Of a stretch of DNA of 64,000 nt, positions 35,305 to 43,690 are shown one piece after another. The notes under the pieces were generated by a model. That model did not search any database and had not been told where the DNA came from. It worked only from the letters and a program-made list of their open reading frames with translations. Every line of letters begins with the position of its first letter. The stretch's first letter is position 1. Source of the stretch: Sulfurimonas sp. CG01_land_8_20_14_3_00_36_23. GTDB lineage: Bacteria; Campylobacterota; Campylobacteria; Campylobacterales; Sulfurimonadaceae. Made by a program: the position numbers and the translations under genes. The stretch spans positions 124,001-188,000 of the forward strand of contig PETN01000016.1 in NCBI GenBank assembly GCA_002781365.1. The letters are read 5' to 3'.

Positions 35305-36220
35305 AAAACTCGCACTTCTTTTTTTACTTTCACTCCTCTGTTTAGATGCACAGATGCAAGAGTATTCGATTTTACCTGAGAAGAAAAATAGGGTGAAATC
35401 TATGCAAATCCATATCCTCGATTCAAAAGAGCTAAAGTTTAAAAAGCTCCATGGCATCAAAGTGACAGAACTCTCTGCTTTAGCCTACAATGAGGGTACT
35501 TTGTATGCCTTGTCTGATAGAGGCAATCTGTTTCATTTTGCGTTAAATATAGAAAATGAGAAGATTGAGAGTCTCGTCTTGAAGCAAGCCTACAACTTAA
35601 AAAATAGAAAACATAAAGATTTGAAAAAAGATATGCGTGACTCTGAGGGTTTAGCTTTTGTTGATGGCTCTTTGGTTATCTCTTTTGAGACCCAGCCAAG
35701 AGTTGAACTCTTTTCCTTAGAGGGCGTGAAGAGAGAAGAGAAAAAGATACATAAAGATTTGCGAGATAAGAAGCGTTATCAAAATGAGAACAAAGCGCTT
35801 GAAGCGGTCGCTTATAGTGAGAAGTATGGAGTTGTAACCGCACCAGAAGTTGCTTTAAAGAGAAAAGATAAAGCGTATCACACACTCTACGCAGAGAAAA
35901 AAAGTTGGGACTTCTTGGCATGTGGAAATATTACTGCTTTAGAGTTTATCAATGAGAATGAACTACTCGTCCTTGAGAGAGTCTATGATAAAAAAAGTCT
36001 CAAAGGTTTTATAGCTTTAACAAAAGTTTTTTTAGATGCGTGTAACAATGGAGTCTGCAACTCTAAACTTTTAGCGAAACTTGAGAGTAAAAAAGGGTGG
36101 AGAATTGATAACTTTGAAGGTTTGAGTAAAGTAGCTCAAAACAGATATTTGATGATAAGTGATGATAACGATAGTAAAAATCAAAAAACACTTTTAGTGC
36201 TTTTTGAAATTAGTGATTAA
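35300..36220 (+). CDS. Exported phytase-esterase-like beta-propeller protein
   Basis: A 306-residue protein with a signal peptide (LALLFLLSLLCLDAQ). ELSALAYNEGTLYALSDRGNLFHF, DMRDSEGLAFVDGSLVISFE, NKALEAVAYSEKYGVVTAPE and RIDNFEGLSKVAQNRYLMISDDN are the repeated blocks of the esterase-like phytase domain (PF13449). It is probably periplasmic, with unknown substrate. The start codon lies inside a motif copy, and a second copy at 35917 is inside the gene. The 3' end overlaps convergent trpA by 11 bp. Confidence 0.8.
   Translation: MPKLALLFLLSLLCLDAQMQEYSILPEKKNRVKSMQIHILDSKELKFKKLHGIKVTELSALAYNEGTLYALSDRGNLFHFALNIENEKIESLVLKQAYNLKNRKHKDLKKDMRDSEGLAFVDGSLVISFETQPRVELFSLEGVKREEKKIHKDLRDKKRYQNENKALEAVAYSEKYGVVTAPEVALKRKDKAYHTLYAEKKSWDFLACGNITALEFINENELLVLERVYDKKSLKGFIALTKVFLDACNNGVCNSKLLAKLESKKGWRIDNFEGLSKVAQNRYLMISDDNDSKNQKTLLVLFEISD
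35917..35929 (+). repeat. Dispersed motif, full 13-mer, in phytase-like gene
   Basis: GGCATGTGGAAAT, read as Ala-Cys-Gly-Asn. Confidence 0.92.
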
Positions 36221-36950
36221 TCTCGTTTTTTAAGATTTTAGCGAGCTGGGAACACTCTGCGATTTTTTGTTTGTAGCTGAGCTCCTCTTTTAAAAGTATC
36301 TCTACAAAAGCACTTCCGACGATGACACCATCCGCACCTTTTACCTTCTCTTTTGCAGTTTTTGCATTGACCCCGAAACCTACATAGACTGGGGTTTGAG
36401 AATACTTTTTGATGGAAGCTAGAAAAGGGGCTAAATCTTCACTTACCCCTGAACCCGTGATACCTGTATATGCAACCATATAGATAAACTTTTGTGCATC
36501 TGCAACGACCTCTTTGATGCGTTCCTCTGTATCAGTAGGCGCTACAAAGCTAATGTTACTAAGAGTATTGGCTTGAAATAAATCTGTATAAGCAAGAGCC
36601 TCTTCATGCGGTAAATCGGGGATAATAAGCCCACTTACACCAAGCTCTTTGGCATGTGGAATTAAGAGATCCATCTTTTGTTGATAAAAGCTGTTGAAGT
36701 ATCCCATCCAAAGTGTATCTACTTTTGGAGCAACGCTTTTTGAGATTTCTAAAAGATGTTTAAACTTGAAACCAAGGGAGAGTGAAGCGTGATTTGCTTT
36801 TTCTATTAAAGGTCCATCTGCTACTGGGTCTGAAAAAGGAACGCCAAGTTCAAGTGTGTCTACTCCATTCTCTCCGAGTGCAAGTGCTAAATCTACTGTA
36901 AATGATTTCTCAGGATACCCTGAAGTTATATATGCTACTAATTTTTTCAA
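36210..36950 (-). CDS. trpA: Tryptophan synthase alpha chain
   Basis: A 246-residue TIM barrel that cleaves indole-glycerol phosphate to indole. LELGVPFSDPVADGPLIEKAN carries the catalytic Glu, with IPDLPHEEA, YMVAYTGITG and VGFGVNAKTAKEKVKGADGVIVGSA following. It starts at TTG 36950, immediately after the stop codon of the HPt gene. Other trp genes are not nearby. A motif copy at 36651 is read as Ile-Pro-His-Ala. Confidence 0.96.
   Translation of the reverse strand: MKKLVAYITSGYPEKSFTVDLALALGENGVDTLELGVPFSDPVADGPLIEKANHASLSLGFKFKHLLEISKSVAPKVDTLWMGYFNSFYQQKMDLLIPHAKELGVSGLIIPDLPHEEALAYTDLFQANTLSNISFVAPTDTEERIKEVVADAQKFIYMVAYTGITGSGVSEDLAPFLASIKKYSQTPVYVGFGVNAKTAKEKVKGADGVIVGSAFVEILLKEELSYKQKIAECSQLAKILKNEINH
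36651..36661 (+). repeat. Dispersed motif, 11-mer, in trpA
   Basis: GGCATGTGGAA, read on the opposite strand as Pro-His-Ala. Confidence 0.85.
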
Positions 36951-37352
36951 TTATTTATCCAAGTCTGGTATTTTTAATAATGCGTACTGTATTTTACTGA
37001 GTTCTCTGTCATTTTTAATATCTTCTAGCCACTGGGCAAACATATCGCTGATAGCAAGGAGCCAATTGATGGTTTCATTGGTTATAGGTTTATCGCTTGA
37101 CCTGAGGATTTCTAGCTCATCTTCTACAAAAGCAGAGAGCTTTTGCATAGGAATGATTTTAAGATACCCAGAGGCTGATTTTATATTATGAAAAACACGA
37201 AAGAGCTCATTTATGCTTTTTTCATGAAGTGCAGGTTTTGATAAATCTATAATCATCATCTCCATGCTATCGACCATCATAGAGTAGTGGTCTAAGAACT
37301 CATCGACTATTTCAAAATCGAAGTTAGCATCCAAATAACTTTTTACGCCCAT
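36951..37352 (-). CDS. HPt-domain protein
   Basis: A 133-residue helical protein with one HPt domain; the phospho-acceptor is His55 in FRVFHNIKSASGYLKI. It has no kinase or receiver partner adjacent, so it may serve a distant hybrid kinase. Its stop codon directly precedes the trpA start (TAA then TTG), so the two are co-translated although their functions look unrelated. Confidence 0.82.
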   Translation of the reverse strand: MGVKSYLDANFDFEIVDEFLDHYSMMVDSMEMMIIDLSKPALHEKSINELFRVFHNIKSASGYLKIIPMQKLSAFVEDELEILRSSDKPITNETINWLLAISDMFAQWLEDIKNDRELSKIQYALLKIPDLDK

Positions 37353-37431
37353 AAAATTATTCTCCTATATTGTTCAGATTATAGCAATATTTAGTTAAAA
37401 TTGCATTATCAAACTATTGTGAGCACTATAA

Positions 37432-38223
37432 ATGAATAAGAAAATGAGTATATCTTCTATTAAAAAAACCAAGAATGTTAGACCTTTGGTGATGATAACC
37501 GCTTATGATGCACTTTTTGCAAGACTCTTCCAAGAGAGCGCAGATATCATCCTAGTAGGGGACAGTCTAAACATGAGTTTTGCAGGAAGAAGCGATACTC
37601 TGAGTGCAACAATGGATCAGATGTTGTACCATGTAAATGCAGTTTGCAGAGGCGCTCAAAACAGTTTTGTTATTTGTGATATGCCCTTTGGAACCTACGC
37701 AGATAAAGAGACAGCACTGAAAAATAGTATAAGAGTTTTTCAAGAGAGTCCAGCGGATTGTGTCAAGATAGAAGGCGGCGAAGATAAGGCAGAGATTATT
37801 AAACATCTTACCTCCAATGGCATTGCTGTTTGTGGTCATATAGGTCTTTTGCCTCAATCAGTACGAAGTGAAGGCGGCTACAAAGTAAAAGGGAGAACGC
37901 AAGAGGAGCAACTGCAACTTATTAAAGATGCAAGAGCTGTAGAAGAGGCGGGTGCTTTTTGTATGGTGATTGAGGGTGTGGTTGCTGAGGTTGCAAGTGA
38001 AGTCGCAAACTCTGTGGCTATTCCTGTCGTTGGGATAGGTGCAGGTGCAAATGTCGATGGACAGGTACTTGTCTTCTCCGATATGTTAGGACTTTTTGAA
38101 GAGTTCACTCCTAAATTTGTAAAAAAATATCTTGATGGAGCTACTTTAGTCAGAGAAGCCTTGAAAAGTTACTCCGATGAAGTACAAAGCAGAGAATTTC
38201 CTCAAGAAATTCATACTTATTAG
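37432..38223 (+). CDS. panB: 3-methyl-2-oxobutanoate hydroxymethyltransferase
   Basis: A 263-residue TIM barrel making ketopantoate, the first step to pantothenate and Co[31 protein letters not shown] (metal-binding Asp), [19 protein letters not shown] and GHIGLLPQS are conserved blocks; the Glu in MVIEGV is catalytic. It lies 11 bp before ruvB. Confidence 0.97.
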   Translation: MNKKMSISSIKKTKNVRPLVMITAYDALFARLFQESADIILVGDSLNMSFAGRSDTLSATMDQMLYHVNAVCRGAQNSFVICDMPFGTYADKETALKNSIRVFQESPADCVKIEGGEDKAEIIKHLTSNGIAVCGHIGLLPQSVRSEGGYKVKGRTQEEQLQLIKDARAVEEAGAFCMVIEGVVAEVASEVANSVAIPVVGIGAGANVDGQVLVFSDMLGLFEEFTPKFVKKYLDGATLVREALKSYSDEVQSREFPQEIHTY

Positions 38224-38234
38224 ATTGGCATAAA

Positions 38235-39248
38235 ATGAACAGAATGGTAGAGTTAGAGACTTTTAACGCAGAGGAAGAGAGTGCAGAGGTCTCTCTGCGT
38301 CCTGATGCTTGGAGTGAATACATAGGTCAAGAGCAGATTAAAAAGAATCTTGGCGTTTTTATCCAAGCAAGTAAACAAAGAGCTGAGGCACTCGATCATG
38401 TTCTTTTCTTTGGACCTCCAGGACTCGGTAAAACAACACTCGCCCTCATTATCGCAAATGAGATGAATGCAAACATTAAAGTTACAGCCGCACCAATGAT
38501 AGAAAAAAGCGGTGATTTGGCTGCGATTCTCACAAACTTAGAGGAGGGTGACATTCTCTTTATAGATGAGATTCATCGTCTCTCCCCTGCAGTTGAAGAG
38601 ATTCTCTACTCCTCTATGGAAGATTTCAGAATCGATATTATTATAGGCAGTGGTCCTGCGGCTCAAACTGTAAAAATCGATATTCCGCGTTTTACACTTA
38701 TCGGTGCGACGACACGTGCAGGGATGCTCTCCAATCCACTTAGAGATAGATTTGGTATGAGTTTTAGAATGCAGTTTTATAGCTCTGCGGAGTTAGCGCA
38801 GATTATTGCTCAGGCTTCGAACAAACTCAACAAAGAGATTATCAATGAAGCGTGTGTGGAGATAGCAAAAAGAAGCAGAGGAACGCCTCGTATAGCGCTT
38901 CGTCTTCTTCGCCGTGTTCGGGATTTTGCAGATGTTGCAGATGAGCCAGAGATTCAGCATGCAAGAACAAAATATGCTTTAAATGAGTTGGGTATTAACT
39001 CTAACGGTTTTGATGAGATGGATTTACGCCTTTTGCGTCTTTTGGTCTCTGCAAATGGAAGAGCGATGGGGCTAAGCACAATCGCCGCGGCGCTGAGTGA
39101 AGATGAGGGAACCGTCGAAGATGTTTTAGAACCCTACTTAATCGCAAATGGGTATTTAGAGAGAACGGCAAAAGGAAGACGCGCTACAAGAGCGACGTAT
39201 GAGATTTTAAACATGCCATTTCCAGAAACTGAGGGAGGAATTTTTTAA
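38235..39248 (+). CDS. ruvB: Holliday junction helicase RuvB
   Basis: A 337-residue AAA+ motor that drives branch migration with RuvA. Walker [12 protein letters not shown], Walker [13 protein letters not shown], sensor [18 protein letters not shown] and the C-terminal winged helix ([16 protein letters not shown]) are intact. Start is ATG 38235 or 38244. The last base of its stop codon is the first base of the next gene's ATG. Confidence 0.98.
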   Translation: MNRMVELETFNAEEESAEVSLRPDAWSEYIGQEQIKKNLGVFIQASKQRAEALDHVLFFGPPGLGKTTLALIIANEMNANIKVTAAPMIEKSGDLAAILTNLEEGDILFIDEIHRLSPAVEEILYSSMEDFRIDIIIGSGPAAQTVKIDIPRFTLIGATTRAGMLSNPLRDRFGMSFRMQFYSSAELAQIIAQASNKLNKEIINEACVEIAKRSRGTPRIALRLLRRVRDFADVADEPEIQHARTKYALNELGINSNGFDEMDLRLLRLLVSANGRAMGLSTIAAALSEDEGTVEDVLEPYLIANGYLERTAKGRRATRATYEILNMPFPETEGGIF

Positions 39249-40306
39249 TGAAACCACAATATTTTGTAGCAATCCTTTTTGCAACTTCGCTTTACTGGAT
39301 GTATCTTCTCTACGCACCCTTTTTGCTAGGTATCACGATCTCTATACTTTTAGCAATCTCTACGGCAAATATACAAACTTTGTTTGAAAAACTCTTTGGC
39401 TCCAAGTTGCTAGCGGCGCTTGGTTCAAGTTTTTTACTGGCAATTCTCTTCTTTGTGCCTCTTGGATATTTCTTAGCAACACTAACTATAAAACTAAACT
39501 CTTTAGAGCCTGAAGTTTTTGAAAATATTGTGACTGTAGTGAAAAGCTTTATAGCAAATCCACCTGAATATCTCCTCTTCTTAAAACCTTATGCAGTCGA
39601 TGCAATCAAAGATATGAGTGTAAACTCGGTTGCAAATTATGTTTTTAGCATGACAGGGAAGATAGGCTCTTTTAGTGCAGGCTATTTGAAAAATGCCTTT
39701 TTAGTTATCATCTTTTATTTTTTCGCGCAATACAATAGTAGCTTTGTAGTGGAACTTCTTAAGCGAATTGTTCAGATGTCCGCAGATGAGACGACTACTA
39801 TTGTAAGAGAGTTATCCTCGGTTATGAGTGTTGTTTTTTACTCTATCTTAGTCAATGCAATGTTTCAAGGCGTTCTCTTTGGTATAGCAATCTCATTTAT
39901 GGGCTACAACGGACTTCTTTTTGGCGTGATGTATGGTTTTGCCTCTTTGATTCCTGTTATCGGTGGGATTCTTATGTGGCTCCCTTTTATGCTTTATGAG
40001 TTCTCAATAGGGAACAGTACAAATGCGATTTTTATTGCGCTTTACTCTATAATCGTTATCTCAATTATCGCAGATACTTTTATCAAACCACTTGTTATCA
40101 AAGAGATTAATGTACGACTTTTAAAAGAGGATGATGCAAGAATGAATGAACTTATCATCTTCTTTGCCATTATCGCAGGACTTGCGACTTTTGGGTTTTG
40201 GGGAATGATACTCGGACCTGCAATCACAGCATTTTTCTTGACAATTTTAAAGCTGTTTGAGGCGAGAACCAAAGAGTTTGAAGTTAAAGTAAATCAAGAT
40301 TCATAA
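39248..40306 (+). CDS. AI-2E transporter family membrane protein
   Basis: A 352-residue inner-membrane protein with about eight helices, formerly the UPF0118/PerM family. LYAPFLLGITISILLAISTANIQTLFEKL near the start and GLLFGVMYGFASLIPVIGGILMWLPF in the middle, then the conserved IIADTFIKPLVI and FFAIIAGLATFGFWGMILGPAITAF, define the family. Members transport varied substrates including sodium; specificity is unknown. It is coupled to ruvB and overlaps the convergent acyltransferase by 13 bp. Confidence 0.9.
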   Translation: MKPQYFVAILFATSLYWMYLLYAPFLLGITISILLAISTANIQTLFEKLFGSKLLAALGSSFLLAILFFVPLGYFLATLTIKLNSLEPEVFENIVTVVKSFIANPPEYLLFLKPYAVDAIKDMSVNSVANYVFSMTGKIGSFSAGYLKNAFLVIIFYFFAQYNSSFVVELLKRIVQMSADETTTIVRELSSVMSVVFYSILVNAMFQGVLFGIAISFMGYNGLLFGVMYGFASLIPVIGGILMWLPFMLYEFSIGNSTNAIFIALYSIIVISIIADTFIKPLVIKEINVRLLKEDDARMNELIIFFAIIAGLATFGFWGMILGPAITAFFLTILKLFEARTKEFEVKVNQDS

Positions 40307-41178
40307 ATTTCAGGATGGTCGTTTTTCCATCTGCGGTGGAGCCAGAACCAAAATTTTGGCTCCTCTCGTATGAGTTTTGTGAGCCAATCTGCTTGAAGTT
40401 GTGTCGCTTTTAAAATATCACTTGCTTCATCATCCGTTTTTTCAACTGGAATCTCATCAAAAAGCATAAGTGTATAGTTCTCTTCGTCATCCGTTCTAAT
40501 ACTCACAGGGATAATCGCCGCATTAAACTTTCTCGCAAGGTATGCAGGTGTAGAAGTCTGGCGTATGCTTTTTCCCATAAAATTGACCATAACTCCCTCT
40601 TTAGGGTTGATGTTCGTATCGATTAAAATCCCACAACCAACCCCTTTTTTGAGATACTTCACAAGTGGACGCACCACATTTGTCTTCTCCATAGAGATGT
40701 TTCCAAATCTATCGCGAGACTCTAAAAGCCACTCTTGATAGGTTCTGTTTTTCATGTTTTTATAGACTGCAACGATAGGCTCGATAAAGGCACCGATAGA
40801 ACTGCCGCCAAGTTCCCAAGAGGAGTAGTGTGTCGTTGCATAGATAACTGCTCTCCCTTCTTTATGTACTTTTTCAACTGCTTCTCTATTTTGTACGGTG
40901 ACCTTATTTGCCAAATCCTCTTTACTCATGTGCCTAATTTCCATCACATACATAAAGTTGAGTGCTAGATTTTTAAAAGCATATTTTGTAATCTCTTTTT
41001 TCTCTTCTTGAGAGAGCGTGTTGTCAAAGGCAAAGTCGAGATTGTCATAAGAGACTTTTCTATATCTCGAAGAGGCATGGTATGCTAAAAGCGCAAGGCT
41101 TGTAAAAAAGCCTTTTCTCACTTTTTTTGGCAGAGCCATTAGAAGTTTTTCCAGTAGTAAAAATAGTTTAAATCCCAT
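40294..41178 (-). CDS. Lipid A acyltransferase (LpxL/HtrB family)
   Basis: A 294-residue inner-membrane acyltransferase that adds a secondary acyl chain to Kdo-lipid A. An N-terminal helix, the catalytic H-x4-E motif in TTHYSSWELGG, IDTNINPKEGVMVNFMGK and FWLHRRWKNDHPEIY at the end are family marks. It overlaps the heptosyltransferase start by one base, so lipid A acylation and inner-core assembly are co-expressed. Confidence 0.93.
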   Translation of the reverse strand: MGFKLFLLLEKLLMALPKKVRKGFFTSLALLAYHASSRYRKVSYDNLDFAFDNTLSQEEKKEITKYAFKNLALNFMYVMEIRHMSKEDLANKVTVQNREAVEKVHKEGRAVIYATTHYSSWELGGSSIGAFIEPIVAVYKNMKNRTYQEWLLESRDRFGNISMEKTNVVRPLVKYLKKGVGCGILIDTNINPKEGVMVNFMGKSIRQTSTPAYLARKFNAAIIPVSIRTDDEENYTLMLFDEIPVEKTDDEASDILKATQLQADWLTKLIREEPKFWFWLHRRWKNDHPEIYES

Positions 41179-42194
41179 TATTTTAGTAACTCCAAAGCTT
41201 TTGTTTTGATTGACTTAACCTCTATCTCTTTGATAGAAAAATCATTTTTATCTATTTTGTTAATATCTACTTTTGAGGGAGATTTTATACCGATGTTCGA
41301 AGCTGTTTCATAAATCATGCGTGTTGTCGTTGGACCAAAAAGTGTGATGGAGGGAATATTTTGCGCCCATGCCATGTGTGTTGGTCCCGTGTCATTTCCT
41401 ATAAGCAGATCAACCTTTGAAACCAAGTCGATGAGTTGTGTCAAAGAGAGCTTTGGTGCTAAGCTTGCATAAGTAGAGTTCTCACAAATCCACATGCCAT
41501 CTTCTCTCTCTTTCTCACTTCCCCAGAGGATGATGCAGTTTTGCCCAAGTGCATCACAAAGTTTTGCGACACACTCTTTTGGATATTTTTTAGACTCCCA
41601 TGAAGCGCCTATAACAAGAAGAATATTTTTTTTATCACTAGATAAAAGAGCTTCCATCTCCGCTGTGAGTTTGGCATGTGGAAATATTGCTTCTTTGTTT
41701 AAAAGCATCTCTTGGGTTATCTCAAATCCAAGCGCGTCTGCTACTAAAAAAGTGTTTCTTGTAACAATGTTCTCATCATACGCAACATGCGAAGTGGTTT
41801 TGTAAAAAAAAGATGCCAAACCCTCTCGTGCAGAATCTTTGTCATAGCCATGTACATTCTCTCCAATGAGTCTAGCAACGAGGGCAGATTTGAGAAGTCC
41901 TTGAATGTCGATGATAAGGTTAAAAGTACCTAAAGAGCGAAGCGCTGAAAAACTCTTCTTTAAAAGTGAAAAGCTTTTTTCTCGTTTGAGTTTTTTGAGG
42001 TTGAGCGTATGCACGGCAGAAATGAGGGGATGATTTGTCAAAAGAGGAGCAAAAACCTCTTCTGTTATCCATTCGATTTTGGCATGTGGAAATTTTTTGT
42101 GAATAAACTGGAGTACAACGGCTGTGTTGACAATATCTCCAAGTGCTGAGAGTCTTACTATCGCTATACGTTTTGTATCTTTTTTCATTGGCAA
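41178..42194 (-). CDS. waaC: Lipopolysaccharide heptosyltransferase I
   Basis: A 338-residue GT9 enzyme that transfers the first heptose to Kdo of LPS. RIAIVRLSALGDIVNTAVVLQFI, LVIGASWESKKYPKE, and the nucleotide-sugar site LLIGNDTGPTHMAWAQNIPSITLFGPT are characteristic. The downstream gene is the lipid A acyltransferase. Three motif copies lie in it (41489, 41673, 42081), the second densest gene after hemD. Confidence 0.94.
   Translation of the reverse strand: MPMKKDTKRIAIVRLSALGDIVNTAVVLQFIHKKFPHAKIEWITEEVFAPLLTNHPLISAVHTLNLKKLKREKSFSLLKKSFSALRSLGTFNLIIDIQGLLKSALVARLIGENVHGYDKDSAREGLASFFYKTTSHVAYDENIVTRNTFLVADALGFEITQEMLLNKEAIFPHAKLTAEMEALLSSDKKNILLVIGASWESKKYPKECVAKLCDALGQNCIILWGSEKEREDGMWICENSTYASLAPKLSLTQLIDLVSKVDLLIGNDTGPTHMAWAQNIPSITLFGPTTTRMIYETASNIGIKSPSKVDINKIDKNDFSIKEIEVKSIKTKALELLK
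41489..41498 (-). repeat. Dispersed motif, 10-mer core, in waaC
   Basis: TCCACATGCC on the plus strand, read in waaC as Gly-Met-Trp-Ile, a third register of the forward motif. Confidence 0.75.
41673..41685 (+). repeat. Dispersed motif, full 13-mer, in waaC
   Basis: GGCATGTGGAAAT, read on the opposite strand as Phe-Pro-His-Ala. Confidence 0.92.
42081..42093 (+). repeat. Dispersed motif, full 13-mer, in waaC
   Basis: GGCATGTGGAAAT, read on the opposite strand as Phe-Pro-His-Ala. Confidence 0.92.
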
Positions 42195-42253
42195 AATTAT
42201 ATCTAATTTAGTTGTTTTGTAGCATAATGAGAGAAAATCTTTGGGGACTGTTT

Positions 42254-43642
42254 ATGAGAAAATTTAAAATCAAAATGATTATCTTGGCATGTGGAATCTT
42301 ATTTCCACATGCCATAAATGCAGAGATAAGTGGAATAGGCTTCGCTCAGACAAACCAAGAAGCGAAAAAAGAGGCACTTGCTGATTTGGCACAGGTTATA
42401 AAAAGTGAGGTGCGTAGTAGCTTTGAATCTAGCACAACTAACACAAGTTCAAAAGCAAAGTCCAACATCAAAATAAGTTCAAACTTACCAATACTTGGAG
42501 CGGATTTCACTTTTGTAGACCGCGCTTTGGAGGTGGAAGCGAGTGTGAAACTGACTCCCCAAAAGGTAAATAGACTCTACACACAAAAACTTCAAAATCT
42601 AAACACAGAGATAAATGCACTCCTCAAAGAGGTGAACAATGCAACCACATCCACTCTGAAACTCAAGCTCTATGAAGCTATCTTTTCACTCTTAAATGAG
42701 TATGACAGATATGAGAGTGTTGCGGTTATTTTGGGTGCAGAGCTTGCACAAAGAGCTCCAATCACAAAAGCAAAAGTACAGGTTGCGTTAGAAAAACTAA
42801 ACTCAAGTATAGACTCTTTAGCGATGGCAGCTACAATCTTGGCAAAAAGTTTTACAGAAGAAAAAATCTTTGTCTATCCCCCTCTGCTTCAAAACAACAC
42901 GAGTGTAGCTGAGTTTGGTTCACTTTTTCAAAAAGAGTTACTCTCCAAACTCAAAAGTGCAAAAAGCCCAAAAGATGCCTCATTCTTACTCGTTGGAGAG
43001 TACATACTCACAAAAAATGCAATGGTTTTGCACTATGCACTTTTAGATACAAAAACAAATGAAGTCGTGCGTTCAAAAACAATCAATATAAATCCACATG
43101 CTTATAAAGATGTAGTAACCCAGTCAAAAGAGGTCGATTTTGATGCACTTTTAAATGCTGGTGTAATAAGTTCAAGTGATTTAAAAGTATCTCTTAACTC
43201 TAACAGAGGAAGCGAAAATCTGCTCTTTAAGAATGAGGAGGAGATAGAACTTTTTGTAAAACTTAACAAGATGGGCTACCTCTACATCGTTGGCTACACA
43301 CAGACAAAAGAGAGAAAACTCTCCTACCTTTTAGAACTCAGTGAAGGTGAGGGTGATAGTCGGTTTGTAAAGTTCGTAAATGCAGATGATGCTTCAAGAT
43401 GGATAAGTCTGGGGATATTTACAATCGAGCCTCCTTTTGGAGTTGAGAGCATACAAGTTATAGCCTCAAACCAAAAAATAACTTCACTTCCACATGCCGA
43501 GTATGACGAGCAAAGCGGTTATCATATTATCTCAAAAGATATAGAAAAAGCACTCTCACAAACTCGCGGACTCAAGAAAAAAGTGAGTCAAAAAGTAGAG
43601 ATGAGTGAAGATGTTATGAGTTTTACGACTATGAAGAAGTAA
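42254..43642 (+). CDS. Exported LPP20-like/DUF4384-type protein
   Basis: A 462-residue protein read from ATG 42254, which has GGGGA 11 bases upstream; in-frame ATGs at 42212 and 42227 are less likely. A signal peptide (KMIILACGILFPHAINA) precedes an LPP20-like domain (ISGIGFAQTNQEAKKEALADLAQVIKSEV). A long helical middle follows, then a beta-rich region (NEEEIELFVKLNKMGYLYIVGYTQTKERKLSYLL) like DUF4384. DUF4384 is often linked to caspase-fold proteins in bacteria, and a caspase gene follows 43 bp later. It is probably periplasmic. The domain calls are pattern-based. Confidence 0.75.
   Translation: MRKFKIKMIILACGILFPHAINAEISGIGFAQTNQEAKKEALADLAQVIKSEVRSSFESSTTNTSSKAKSNIKISSNLPILGADFTFVDRALEVEASVKLTPQKVNRLYTQKLQNLNTEINALLKEVNNATTSTLKLKLYEAIFSLLNEYDRYESVAVILGAELAQRAPITKAKVQVALEKLNSSIDSLAMAATILAKSFTEEKIFVYPPLLQNNTSVAEFGSLFQKELLSKLKSAKSPKDASFLLVGEYILTKNAMVLHYALLDTKTNEVVRSKTININPHAYKDVVTQSKEVDFDALLNAGVISSSDLKVSLNSNRGSENLLFKNEEEIELFVKLNKMGYLYIVGYTQTKERKLSYLLELSEGEGDSRFVKFVNADDASRWISLGIFTIEPPFGVESIQVIASNQKITSLPHAEYDEQSGYHIISKDIEKALSQTRGLKKKVSQKVEMSEDVMSFTTMKK
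42286..42313. repeat. Inverted pair of dispersed motifs inside a signal-peptide coding region
   Basis: GGCATGTGGAAT (42286-42297) and ATTTCCACATGCC (42301-42313) form an 11-bp stem with a 6-base loop. The pair encodes Ala-Cys-Gly-Ile-Leu-Phe-Pro-His-Ala, the hydrophobic core of the signal peptide. Confidence 0.9.
43488..43498 (-). repeat. Dispersed motif, 11-mer, in LPP20/DUF4384 gene
   Basis: TTCCACATGCC, read as Leu-Pro-His-Ala. Confidence 0.85.
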
Positions 43643-43679
43643 AACAGTTTATTGCATCCAAAAAAACAAAAAAGGAAAT

Positions 43680-43690
43680 ATCCACATGCC
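43680..43690 (-). repeat. Dispersed motif containing the caspase-gene start codon
   Basis: ATCCACATGCC (10-base core at 43681-43690); its ATG at 43686 is the start codon of the WD40-caspase gene (Met-Pro-Lys), as also seen at 35292. Confidence 0.75.
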
